A stretch of DNA of 64,000 bases, taken from the NCBI GenBank assembly GCA_000687695.1, contig JHWZ01000008.1:1-64000 (forward strand), in the 5' to 3' direction. This DNA is from Lachnospiraceae bacterium P6B14 (GTDB lineage: Bacteria; Bacillota; Clostridia; Lachnospirales; Lachnospiraceae). The position numbers and the translations under genes were made by a program. Shown here in pieces: positions 17,001 through 24,998 of the stretch (its first letter is position 1; each line of letters begins with the position of its first letter). Below the pieces are notes generated by a model. The model saw only the letters and a program-made list of their open reading frames with translations, ran no database searches and was not told the origin of the DNA.

Positions 17001-20000
17001 GCCGTTAAAACCAATGATGCAGACCTCCATCATCACCTTGCGCCTGATGCAACGATGGAGATAACGCCTGCAGGCGGAACGGCAACGAACTATTATTTCA
17101 AAGAGCGTAATCCCGGGTTTATGAAATGCGTGAGAAGAGAGATCCCAGGTTCGTATAGTCTTCTTAGTTCAGAAGGTGGAGTGGGAGAGAATGGTTGGTT
17201 TACAGGATTGGTTGTATTCAAGCCGTCAGCAGGCTTTACTCTTTACGATGTTTCGAATTACTTTAATGACGACAAGAATTCACCAAAGAATGATAATTAC
17301 AGCTACCTGCCGGATATAAAAAACAGTGATACCGGCGCTCCAATTGGTTCGGATACTTATATCAGTAATAATTACAAAGCAAATGGTATGTATTTTATAG
17401 ATGAGACGACGGGAATAAAGAAGCAGTTTTATGTATACAATACCGAGACTGAAGAAATCTCATCACTGATGGAAACAGATCCAATCAAGATCGATCATAC
17501 TGCTCCGCATCAGTTTTATACCCATGATGAAAATTCTGTTAAATCCGATTCCGGGGGAATAGGTTACAAGTGGGATGGTAAGCTGATTGATAAGAAGGCC
17601 AACCGCCCATACCTCAGAGTGGATGCGTCTGATCCGTGGTACGAATTCTGGCACACAGTTACATTTGGACTTTACTTCAATGACAGAACGACGGTTGTTG
17701 TGGAGAATGCTATTGATGATATAAGCGGAATTCAATCTGTTTACTATCATGTGGCGGGCAAGGATACAGGTGATTATGTTAAACCGGACAAGAGGGACGA
17801 TTGGAGTGATAGTGGAATTGTAAATGTTCCTGACTATGATGAGGATCATCCTGAAACAAACGGATGGCATCGTGTTTCTCCTCCGGATAGTAACGGACAG
17901 ACATCCTTTAAGGTTGATAAATCGGTTATTGATCAAGCTCATATAGATGAGGGCTACCTGTATGTAAGAATCAAGAACAATGCAGGTCTTGTTACGTATC
18001 TGACTATTTACAAAACAGTTATTTTTGACAGCGAGGGACCATCGATCACAACATCGGTTAAGCCGACAAATCGGATATCGTCGCCTAACACTGAAGGTAA
18101 GTACGTAGTAGCTTCGGCAGATGAGTTTATTGCTGAGGAGGTTCAGTTTACCATCCATGATACTAATCTTCACAAGGCTACGACTGAAAAACCTGAGCAT
18201 TCCGTAGTTGTATATGAAGGGTACAATATCTCTAACAGCGGGACAATTGTCAGCGACGCGGTTTCTCCTACCGGAAGCTGTGTATTTGACAACCCGAATA
18301 AGGAACAGTCCTGGACGGTAACACTTAAATGTGGACATTGGCATGATCGACAGTGTAAGGAGGCCAGCTCCAGGAATTATACCATAGTTGCCAGGGATGA
18401 TTCGGGATTTGAGACGATAAGGTACTTCACGATAACTAAGCCAGTTTATGACATCGAGCTTGATAAGGTTGTAGTGCCGTCCGCAGTGTATGGATACACG
18501 GCGGCGAGTCTGTCTCCTCAGCAGTTGGTTCAGAAACCGATGAATCAGGAGACCGGCGCAGGGTGGAGAAATACTTCGGCTGCAAATGCTGACGCCATCA
18601 TCGAGAATATGGAATACGTACAGGGTGGTGACAACTTCGAGCCTATTATCAAGGACGGAGATAAGTGGATAGTCAAGCCGAAGACGAGTCTGGATGTGGG
18701 TAACTACTCTGCAATTCTGAAAGTTACGTACAAGGATACTGACGGTGAACATAAGACTGCCCCGAAGGAATTGAAGACGAATGTGTTCTTCAATGTCACG
18801 CCGAAGGTGCTGACTGCGACCTATGAGGGTGGAACCATTCTCCGCGGAAAGACATCTGATGCATCGAAGAATGTTAAGGTGACCGGATTCATCGAAGGAC
18901 AGGATGCCACTAACGCGAGCGGATATAAGGCTCCTGTAGTGAATATCCCGGCGGGCTTGAAACAGACTACGATCATCAAACCTGAGGGTGGATCTGCCGA
19001 TAACTACACGTTTGAGTATGTAGGTGGTATTCTTACAGTAGTATCGAGAGAAGCTGAAAAGAATACCCATTATACTGTGAGTGGAACTCAGTCTAATAGC
19101 GGGTGGTTTACATCAAATATCACGTTGACGCCGAAGACGGGATACGTAATGACCTCCGACGCGGACGGAAAGCTGACGATGCCGAATATCGTTATCACCG
19201 AGGATACGGCGGGTGGTGAAAAGAAGTTTTATATAAAAGAAAACAAGGATAACGGTGAGATTTATAACGAGACTTCGTTCCAGTATAAAAAGGATACCAT
19301 AGCGCCATTGATCTCCGGTGTTGTGGATGGAGGTGTTTATGTCGCAAACAAGAAGGAGGTAACCGTAACTGATGCGAATCTTTCGAGAGTATCAGTAAAT
19401 GGTTCGAGAATGGATATATCACAGGGCAAGTCGGTATTTAACCTGTTGGCTACGCAAAAGGAAAAGGTGTGCTTCATCGCAGCAGAGGACTTTGCGGGTC
19501 ATATCACGACAGCGACAGTAACTCTCAAGCAGGAGGATGGAACGGAGGATCCGGACTTAGAGGATGACCTGGATGACGATCCTGATGATGACAGGATCCA
19601 GGATGACACAGACGGTGGCGATGACGGAGATCTCGGATCGTTCACAAAGAAGGTACAGCTCGTGGACGGTGCACCGGCAACCACGTTTACATCGTCAAAT
19701 AAAGAGCTCAAGAATTACGTGCTGAACACCTCTGAGAGAGAAGTACTTAAGGAAGGTTCAGATGTAAATGTCAAGCTTCGTGTGCAGAATATCGACGGAA
19801 GCGTATCGCAGGCTGATAAGGAGCTTGTTATCGCGGCACTTGGTGATTACACGGTAGCGAAATATCTGGATGTGACGCTGTGGAAGACGGTCGGAAGCGG
19901 TGAGGAGGTCGGACCGATCGCGAAGACGAAGAAGGCCATATCCATGACGGTGACTATCCCGTCAGAGTTCAGGAAGGCTGTAAAATCAGGCAAGGTCAGA

Positions 20001-20531
20001 GAGTTCGCGTTTGTACGTGTTCATAACGGAGCGGCCGCCGTGCTTGAGGATCAGGATGGTTCGGCAAATACGATCACCGTATCGTCAAGCCTCTACTCGG
20101 TATATGCTTTGGCTTACAGAGATGTAGATGCCAGCTCGGCAAAGAGTCAATCGGATTCAGGCGGTGGCGGAAAGTCAAAGTCTGACGGAACCTCGAATGG
20201 AGCCGGAAGGTCAGGAAGAGGATCTGGAAGCGGCTCAGGTAGCGGTTCAGGTGGCGGATCCGGTAGCGGTTCCGGCGGTGGATACGGAAGCGTCAGAACG
20301 AACGGTGTCAGTGTGGAGACTGACGGAATCATCGATGGATCTCCGCAGACGGGAGATCGCGCGCCGATACTTCCGACGGCTCTCGGATTCGGGCTGTCGT
20401 TCATCGGAATGATTACAGTTCTCGTACTGAGAAAGAAGTTCGATTATGAGTGGGTATATGTAGATGATGCCGGAAATTATTATGACCGAAAGGGCAATCC
20501 GGTTGACTCGAGCATGTATGAGGATGTGTGA
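14040..20531 (+). CDS. Giant Ig-like/MBG-repeat surface protein
   Basis: A 2163-residue predicted cell-surface adhesin. A basic N-terminus has a first hydrophobic run (~27-44) and a signal-peptide-like segment (~58-78, ending AIADE); an acidic Asp/Asn/Glu-rich stretch follows (~85-185). The bulk is beta-rich: Ig-like modules (SGIYL, VRVKDKAGNY) and MBG/YDG-type segments (APLTATYMG, KVLTATYEGG). A block of about 550 residues is duplicated (roughly 575-1130 and 1215-1780). A Gly/Ser-rich linker precedes PQTGD (2102-2106), a hydrophobic helix and RKK, a sortase-like sorting signal, but a 30-residue acidic/Tyr-rich tail follows, far longer than usual. Parts of the first block look poorer in GC than the ends. 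AGGAGG lies 8 nt before ATG; class B sortase is encoded 7 kb downstream. Confidence 0.85.
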   Translation: MDNEKKKSRLIRLLGKLGGKVRFLRKPLMVIAVVCVSIHHLIRQLFFDVKYHTARMRLITGAMCVALLFTLFVIPAIADEVFEIGTEIEILDSEEPTAEPIEQAPIIENEQPEEPNANQAEPEDDNDDQTYDDQTDSNDGQGDANAPTDDTNNNANDDVTYDVDDEGNLIDPETGETVKNSGIAARRRDGSVGGVSFSASDIKIKKGTGSTATDAASSYTYNFGAIPEGEVFSVKVIVGDTEIAQTSLERKWILKKETTTGGTTTTTTIDDTETRDFYTLPSRDGLAAGTYKLHCEVVGDVGSYESSSEITITVNKAQLTRDNILWSGSGIEASYFVTASGDNSPIPTTAPDTVWVGTTGDISANYTFLRKSDNSIVAEPWTQPGEYYVRVDVSSAENYDISDNDHKLFLFRNTPTFTVSRYTYSTGDPYDVAPTASGEFVSGGSGPRWFKKNDVDSTDGKVTIKPKTDFVMSETVGGTYDSDGVDPIDSSSASGQGPQTLYFKYMKVYGDQTYYFPVYDEATNNPKAYPFNASVYLDKDLPQATVTLKQNGATIGTGSFTKSDVTLEVTNLTDVGSGIYLTSDTTPKPGVWYHFDRNQRTASGIAESEWTLGTNGSVTTTDYPSGKIYVYVRVKDKAGNYKYYDETYVTMDTNAPVITSDSSKKPVVAGKTYYVATGQKKYITVSDKNQEKGDAGLLYVGYNIGTSTTVNNSTVDVSAKIGSDGKECKIDYAPPTTDTATYTIIAKDKSDNTTTVTFIIAKAETDIDVTKEIVFGNANTDDPADPNGSGGFNKVTGREYGYEDDDASLKKAIKIWRYRENDDGTTTDNCRIVIKDAELLPGSDDFVISDDHKTVYPKNRLGVGIHSGVVLVKYVLLAPDETDATPDPSGSGEIIYENTATVNLSFIVVKAPLTATYMGNTEYFHSIADFTLKGDDPGEKEDTDEMRVVEVGGKKIALKVEGFKYGQGKTIVPETGVYTDPTVSVPDAVKTNDADLHHHLAPDATMEITPAGGTATNYYFKERNPGFMKCVRREIPGSYSLLSSEGGVGENGWFTGLVVFKPSAGFTLYDVSNYFNDDKNSPKNDNYSYLPDIKNSDTGAPIGSDTYISNNYKANGMYFIDETTGIKKQFYVYNTETEEISSLMETDPIKIDHTAPHQFYTHDENSVKSDSGGIGYKWDGKLIDKKANRPYLRVDASDPWYEFWHTVTFGLYFNDRTTVVVENAIDDISGIQSVYYHVAGKDTGDYVKPDKRDDWSDSGIVNVPDYDEDHPETNGWHRVSPPDSNGQTSFKVDKSVIDQAHIDEGYLYVRIKNNAGLVTYLTIYKTVIFDSEGPSITTSVKPTNRISSPNTEGKYVVASADEFIAEEVQFTIHDTNLHKATTEKPEHSVVVYEGYNISNSGTIVSDAVSPTGSCVFDNPNKEQSWTVTLKCGHWHDRQCKEASSRNYTIVARDDSGFETIRYFTITKPVYDIELDKVVVPSAVYGYTAASLSPQQLVQKPMNQETGAGWRNTSAANADAIIENMEYVQGGDNFEPIIKDGDKWIVKPKTSLDVGNYSAILKVTYKDTDGEHKTAPKELKTNVFFNVTPKVLTATYEGGTILRGKTSDASKNVKVTGFIEGQDATNASGYKAPVVNIPAGLKQTTIIKPEGGSADNYTFEYVGGILTVVSREAEKNTHYTVSGTQSNSGWFTSNITLTPKTGYVMTSDADGKLTMPNIVITEDTAGGEKKFYIKENKDNGEIYNETSFQYKKDTIAPLISGVVDGGVYVANKKEVTVTDANLSRVSVNGSRMDISQGKSVFNLLATQKEKVCFIAAEDFAGHITTATVTLKQEDGTEDPDLEDDLDDDPDDDRIQDDTDGGDDGDLGSFTKKVQLVDGAPATTFTSSNKELKNYVLNTSEREVLKEGSDVNVKLRVQNIDGSVSQADKELVIAALGDYTVAKYLDVTLWKTVGSGEEVGPIAKTKKAISMTVTIPSEFRKAVKSGKVREFAFVRVHNGAAAVLEDQDGSANTITVSSSLYSVYALAYRDVDASSAKSQSDSGGGGKSKSDGTSNGAGRSGRGSGSGSGSGSGGGSGSGSGGGYGSVRTNGVSVETDGIIDGSPQTGDRAPILPTALGFGLSFIGMITVLVLRKKFDYEWVYVDDAGNYYDRKGNPVDSSMYEDV

Positions 20532-20550
20532 TAAAGAGTGAGTGCTGACC

Positions 20551-20609
20551 GATGGATGTATGACACGCATGCTTACATGCAGTGGCATACATCCAAAGGC
20601 AGTTGAGCC
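20551..20609 (+). repeat. Structured intergenic repeat, copy B
   Basis: 45/59 identical to 4868-4926. The stem GGATGTATG (20554-20562) with CATACATCC (20586-20594) is kept by a compensatory change: the A-T pair of copy A is G-C here. The inner GCATG/CATGC stem with a CTTA loop also remains. A further perfect stem, GGATTCT/AGAATCC (20623-20639), follows before the fabV ribosome site. Confidence 0.75.
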
Positions 20610-20680
20610 TAACAGACAACGAGGATTCTGAAAGAATCCGAGTCGATGTTAGAGCGAGCGGAAGAGGAGGATATCAGGTA

Positions 20681-21877
20681 ATGATAGTTGAACCAAAAGT
20701 GAAAGGATTTATTTGCACTACAGCGCATCCGAAAGGATGCGCTGAAAGTGTTCGTAGGCAGATATCTGTAGCAAAGGCGAAGGGACGCGTAGAGTACCCG
20801 AATAAGACCGGTGATGGCCCCGTAAAGGCCTTGGTGATCGGATCGAGCACAGGATACGGTCTGGCGAGCAGGATCGCCGTAGCTTACGGATACGGGGCTT
20901 CTACGATAGGTGTGGCTTTTGAGAAGGAAGGTCGCCCTGAGAAAAACCGTACAGCATCCGCAGGCTGGTATAACACCATCGCTTTCGAGGAGCAGGCTAA
21001 GGCTGACGGGCTGTATGCGAAGTCCTTTAACGGTGACGGTTTCTCAGATGAGATGAAGCAGCAGGTTATAGAGGCTATAAAGGCTGATTTCGGCCAGGTG
21101 GACCTCGTAGTGTACTCGCTGGCGGCTCCGCGCCGTACGGTGACTGATCCTGCGACCGGTGAGTCAAAGGCCGTAACAAGCGTGTTAAAGACGACAGGAG
21201 CGCCGTATACGAATAGGACTCTCGATCTCAGGACAAACGAGATCACAGAGGTTACAGTGCCTGTAGCAAATGATGATGAAATCCGTGATACGATCACCGT
21301 TATGGGTGGTGATGATTGGGAAAAATGGATCCACGCGCTGTCTGATGCCGGAGTGCTGGCTGACGGAGCGGTGACTCTTGCTTATAGCTACATCGGTCCT
21401 ACGATGACTCATCCGATCTACAAGGACGGGTCGATAGGACAGGCGAAAAAGGATCTGTTTGAGACGTCAAAGCGCGTGTCGGAAGATTTTTCGGATAAGG
21501 GCGTAAAGGCGTATGTATCGGTTAACAAGGCTTTGGTCACACAGTCGAGTGCGGCGATCCCAATCGTGCCGCTGTATATCTCGCTCCTTTACAAGGTGAT
21601 GAAGGCGCAGGGCGTGCATGAGGGCTGCATAGAGCAGATGGTGAGGTTGTATACTGAGAAGCTCCCGGCAGGCGAGACGGACGCAGAGGGCTATATCCGC
21701 ATGGATGACCTCGAGATGGCGGAGAGCGTCCAAGATGAGGTTAAGGAGGTCTGGGAGGACGTTTCCACGGAGAATATCAAGGAATACGGCGATATCGATG
21801 GATACTGGGAAGACTTCTATCAGATGTTCGGCTTCAGGTACGATAACGTGGATTACACGGAGGATGTGGAAATCTGA
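20681..21877 (+). CDS. fabV: Trans-2-enoyl-ACP/CoA reductase
   Basis: NADH-dependent single-domain reductase of the FabV/Ter family that saturates trans-2-enoyl thioesters, in type II fatty-acid synthesis or in butyryl-CoA formation. Recognised from the N-terminus (MIVEPKVKGFICTTAHPKGC), the cofactor region VLVIGSSTGYGLASRIAVAYGYGA-like segment, and the active-site Tyr/Lys pair in YSYIGPTMTHPIYKDGSIGQAKKDL. I chose ATG 20681 because GAGGAGG (20665-20671) and the conserved N-terminus agree; the upstream in-frame reading runs through the hairpin repeat. The length of 398 residues is normal. It has no obvious promoter of its own, so it may be read from the surface-protein transcript. Confidence 0.93.
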   Translation: MIVEPKVKGFICTTAHPKGCAESVRRQISVAKAKGRVEYPNKTGDGPVKALVIGSSTGYGLASRIAVAYGYGASTIGVAFEKEGRPEKNRTASAGWYNTIAFEEQAKADGLYAKSFNGDGFSDEMKQQVIEAIKADFGQVDLVVYSLAAPRRTVTDPATGESKAVTSVLKTTGAPYTNRTLDLRTNEITEVTVPVANDDEIRDTITVMGGDDWEKWIHALSDAGVLADGAVTLAYSYIGPTMTHPIYKDGSIGQAKKDLFETSKRVSEDFSDKGVKAYVSVNKALVTQSSAAIPIVPLYISLLYKVMKAQGVHEGCIEQMVRLYTEKLPAGETDAEGYIRMDDLEMAESVQDEVKEVWEDVSTENIKEYGDIDGYWEDFYQMFGFRYDNVDYTEDVEI

Positions 21878-21911
21878 TAAGTGTCGTGGTATTTTTACCG
21901 GAAAAATGTGT

Positions 21912-21935
21912 CCCCGAGGCGGAATGCTTTCGGGG
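21912..21935 (+). terminator. Possible weak terminator after fabV
   Basis: CCCCGA (21912-21917) pairs with TCGGGG (21930-21935), with GGC/GCT inside. The T-run is missing, so stopping would be inefficient. Confidence 0.4.
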
Positions 21936-21937
21936 GC

Positions 21938-22010
21938 TTGACACGTCTGTTATAATACTATAGGAACATGTGTAATGTTTCGCAAGCGATGTGCCCGGTT
22001 GGCACGTTGC
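21938..22010 (+). promoter_or_regulatory. Possible promoter and leader of lysC
   Basis: A perfect TATAAT (21951-21956) and a TTGACA (21938-21943) occur but only 7 bp apart; either the -10 uses a poor TTTCGG at 21928, or TTGACA uses TAGGAA (21961-21966). The leader has a stem-loop, GTGCC (21991-21995) with GGCAC (22001-22005), supported by GCAA/TTGC outside. It is far too short for a lysine riboswitch. Confidence 0.4.
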
Positions 22011-22037
22011 AATAAACACGATTGGAGAAGTAAGGAA

Positions 22038-23357
22038 ATGAAAAAAGTAGTAAAATTCGGTGGAAGCTCGTTGGCAAGTGCTGAGCAGTTCAGTAAGGTA
22101 GGAGATATCATCCATGCGGATGAGACGCGTGTGTATGTGGTGCCGAGTGCGCCGGGAAAGCGCGATTCTAACGATACCAAGGTAACTGACCTGCTTTTCA
22201 AGATTTACGGATTGATGAAGGCGGGCAAGCCGTATATGAAGGTGCTGGAGCAGATCAAGCTTCGTTACGCGCAGATTATCCGCGGATTGGGGCTGAAGGT
22301 TTCTCTGGCAAAGGAGTTTGATGAGATTCGCAAAAAGCTCGAGAAGGGCGCCGGTGAGATGTATGTGATCTCGCGTGGTGAGTATCTCAACGGAAAGATC
22401 ATGGCAGCTTATCTCGGCTATGATTTCGTCGATGCGGCGAACGTGATCCGTTTCAACGATGATGAGACGCTCGATGCCGAGGAGACCTACAAGCTCATGA
22501 AAAAGCATCTCGATGCTCATGAGCGGGCTGTTATCCCCGGTTTCTACGGTTCAAAGAAAAATGGCGAGGTGGTAACTTTTTCACGAGGAGGATCTGATAT
22601 CACTGGTTCACTCGTGGCTCGTGCCGTGAAGGCAGATATATATGAGAACTGGACGGATGTTTCCGGATTTATGGTAGCTGATCCGAGGATCGTAAAGGGA
22701 TCTCAGGTCATCCATACTATCACTTATTCTGAGCTTAGGGAGCTCGCGTATATGGGTGCGTCTGTTATGCATGAGGACGCTATATTCCCGGTTAGTCAGG
22801 TAGGTATCCCGATCAATATCCGAAATACGAACGAGCCTGAGGCGGAGGGAACGCTGATCGTGGAGAGGACTTCACGTATTTCGAAGTACACGATCACCGG
22901 TATCGCCGGTATGAAGGGCTTTGTTTCTTTGTCTCTCGAGAAGGATAAGATGAATACGGCTGTCGGTTTCTGCAGGAAGGCTCTGACGGCTTTCGAGGAA
23001 TATGGAATCTCCGTGGAGCACATGCCTTCGGGAATCGATACGATGTCTGTGATCGTCCGTCAGAAGGATTTTGCGGACAAAGAGCAGCAGGTTATCGCCC
23101 GTATAGAGGAGCTGTGCGAGCCGGATCATATGGATATCGAGTCTGATATCGCGCTTATCGCCGTGGTTGGACGTGGTATGAAGAGTACACGTGGTACTGC
23201 AGGACGTCTGTTCTCGGCGCTTGCGCATGCACATGTCAATGTAAAGATGATCGACCAGGGGTCATCCGAGTTGAACATCATCATCGGTGTGGCTTCGGTT
23301 GATTTTGAAGAGGCGATCAAGGCAATCTACAACATTTTCGTAGAAGCCAGACTTTGA
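22038..23357 (+). CDS. lysC: Aspartate kinase
   Basis: First step of the aspartate pathway (Lys, Met, Thr): ATP-dependent phosphorylation of aspartate. Seen: KFGGSSLAS at residues 6-14 (ATP/aspartate binding), SRGGSDITGS near 185, an amino-acid-kinase domain to about residue 280, then two ACT regulatory domains (SLEKDKMNTAVGF..., ALIAVVGRGMKSTRGTAGRLFSAL). ATG 22038 is chosen because the conserved N-terminus starts there, with TAAGGA close upstream. Length 440 residues. ACT domains imply feedback control by lysine and/or threonine, which cannot be told apart here. Met-pathway gene metY lies 7 kb downstream. Confidence 0.92.
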   Translation: MKKVVKFGGSSLASAEQFSKVGDIIHADETRVYVVPSAPGKRDSNDTKVTDLLFKIYGLMKAGKPYMKVLEQIKLRYAQIIRGLGLKVSLAKEFDEIRKKLEKGAGEMYVISRGEYLNGKIMAAYLGYDFVDAANVIRFNDDETLDAEETYKLMKKHLDAHERAVIPGFYGSKKNGEVVTFSRGGSDITGSLVARAVKADIYENWTDVSGFMVADPRIVKGSQVIHTITYSELRELAYMGASVMHEDAIFPVSQVGIPINIRNTNEPEAEGTLIVERTSRISKYTITGIAGMKGFVSLSLEKDKMNTAVGFCRKALTAFEEYGISVEHMPSGIDTMSVIVRQKDFADKEQQVIARIEELCEPDHMDIESDIALIAVVGRGMKSTRGTAGRLFSALAHAHVNVKMIDQGSSELNIIIGVASVDFEEAIKAIYNIFVEARL

Positions 23358-23378
23358 TTTTTGAGGATGTGAGTTTAT

Positions 23379-23702
23379 ATGATGGATGGTATCAATCTGT
23401 ATTCGATTGATTACTATAAAAAGACCGTTTTTAAGGGTAGCTACAAGGGTCTGTGTTTCCGTATTGGGAAGATGGAGATCGAGCCGGATGCAATCGATGG
23501 TGCGCCGGGAGATGTTGACGGTGCCGTGGACGGCGGCTCAGCTGAGCCTGTGACCGTTTTACGCGTACAGGCATGGAAGGGGCCATATATCCTTGAAAAA
23601 ACCGAGGAAGAGGTATTTACGGAGCAATTTGAGTACTCTGACGAAGGGCTTAAGGCCGCCAATGAATGGTTGGAGGATAAACAGAGAGAGTTGATCGTTT
23701 AA
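23379..23702 (+). CDS. Small protein of unknown function
   Basis: 107 residues, not recognised. Aromatic-rich N-terminus (YSIDYYKKTVFKGSYKGLCFRIGK), an Asp/Gly/Ala-rich, probably disordered middle (~35-55), then VTVLRVQAWKGPYILEKTEEEVFTEQFEYS and a C-terminal amphipathic helix. No signal peptide, membrane segment or Cys cluster. It lies 21 bp after lysC and 77 bp before a G3E GTPase on the same strand, with GAGG upstream, so it is probably part of the operon. Codon use matches its neighbours, which argues for a real gene. Confidence 0.65.
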   Translation: MMDGINLYSIDYYKKTVFKGSYKGLCFRIGKMEIEPDAIDGAPGDVDGAVDGGSAEPVTVLRVQAWKGPYILEKTEEEVFTEQFEYSDEGLKAANEWLEDKQRELIV

Positions 23703-23779
23703 ACTGCTCGGCCGGGAATGAGAGTTGAGTGGGTAAAAAAGAACATGCAGATCGAAAAACATAGAAAGAAGGCGTAAAA

Positions 23780-24955
23780 ATGACAAAAATTGATATCGTA
23801 TCGGGATTTCTGGGTGCCGGAAAGACGACACTCATCAAAAAGCTTATCAGCGAGGCTTTCACGGGGGAGCAGATCGTTTTGATTGAGAACGAGTTCGGCG
23901 AGATCGGAATAGATGGCGGATTCATGAAGGACGCGGGCATCGAGATCACTGAGATGAATCAGGGCTGCATCTGCTGTTCGCTGGTTGGAGACTTCGGAAC
24001 AGCGTTGGGAGAGGTGCTCGAGAAGTATTCACCTGATCGCATCATCATCGAGCCGTCAGGCGTCGGAAAGCTTTCTGATGTCATCCGAGCGGTAGCCGGT
24101 ATCCTCGATGAGAATCAGGGAGTCGAGCATGATGAGGATATGGTGCTCACAGGACATAAAAATGGGATCGAAGTTCAGCTTGGAGCAGCCGTAACTGTTG
24201 CTGATGCGAAAAAAGCCAAGATGTACATAAAGAACTTCGGAGAGTTCTATGATAACCAGATTCAGAGCGCAAAGACCGTAATTCTGTCACGTACGGGTGA
24301 TATTGATGACGAGAAATTAAATGAATGCTTAAATTTGCTACGTGAAAAGAATAATCGTGCTAAAATAATCACTACTCCATGGGAGGAGATTGACGGTAAA
24401 CAGATAGTGAGTGCATTTGATGATGCGGACTCGCTTGCATTGGAGCTTCTGGAGGAAGAGGATGTATGTCCTGAGTGCGGACATCACCATCACGACGGGG
24501 AAGAGTGCCACCATCATGATCATGAGCATGAGCATCACCATCATGACCATGACCACGAGCACGAGCACGACCATGAGCACCATCACCATGAGGATGGAGA
24601 GTGCTGCTGCGGGCATCATCACGACCACGAGCATGGACATGATCATCACCATCACCATGCGGATGAGGTGTTTACAAGTGTCGGTATCGAGAGCCCGAAG
24701 AAGTATGATGAGGGCGAGCTGAAGGGTATACTTGAGAAGCTGTCGGCTGTCGGAGCTGACGGTGACGCGGCCGGGGAGTACGGACGTATCCTTCGTGCAA
24801 AGGGTATCGTACCTGCGACAGAGGGTGAGTGGTTCCACTTCGACCTGGTACCGGGTGAGTATGAGATCCGAAGAGGTTCGGCTGACTATACCGGAAGGCT
24901 CTGTGTTATCGGTGCTGAGCTTAAGGAAGATGAGATTAAACAGCTATTCAGCTGA
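23780..24955 (+). CDS. COG0523 GTPase with poly-His metal region
   Basis: G3E-family (CobW/YciC-like) GTPase, a predicted metal chaperone or insertase. Seen: Walker A GFLGAGKTT (near residues 9-17), ENEFGEIGIDGG, and the family metal motif CxCC (GCICC, Cys63, Cys65, Cys66); a Walker-B-like region DRIIIEPSG follows. Between about residues 232 and 294 the chain is dominated by His, Asp and Glu, with roughly half the residues His plus interspersed CxxC-like cysteines, a likely zinc, nickel or cobalt reservoir. A CobW C-terminal domain ends the protein. A second G3E protein follows 43 bp later. No Zur box was recognised, so the metal is open. Confidence 0.9.
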   Translation: MTKIDIVSGFLGAGKTTLIKKLISEAFTGEQIVLIENEFGEIGIDGGFMKDAGIEITEMNQGCICCSLVGDFGTALGEVLEKYSPDRIIIEPSGVGKLSDVIRAVAGILDENQGVEHDEDMVLTGHKNGIEVQLGAAVTVADAKKAKMYIKNFGEFYDNQIQSAKTVILSRTGDIDDEKLNECLNLLREKNNRAKIITTPWEEIDGKQIVSAFDDADSLALELLEEEDVCPECGHHHHDGEECHHHDHEHEHHHHDHDHEHEHDHEHHHHEDGECCCGHHHDHEHGHDHHHHHADEVFTSVGIESPKKYDEGELKGILEKLSAVGADGDAAGEYGRILRAKGIVPATEGEWFHFDLVPGEYEIRRGSADYTGRLCVIGAELKEDEIKQLFS

Positions 24956-24998
24956 TGAGAAATTTAAAGCGCATTTTATTTTGGGTTAGGAGATAAAT

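Noticed and set aside
17463-19070. A 535-codon open frame on the minus strand
   Set aside because: It lies wholly inside the giant surface gene, has no ribosome site, and its composition is the mirror of the repeat-rich sense frame.
21957-22037. Lysine riboswitch before lysC
   Set aside because: The leader is about 80 nt with one small stem-loop, far below the size of the lysine aptamer.
24479-24670. Tandem repeat or CRISPR-like array
   Set aside because: The repeated CAT/CAC triplets are codons for His within an open GTPase frame; no spacers.
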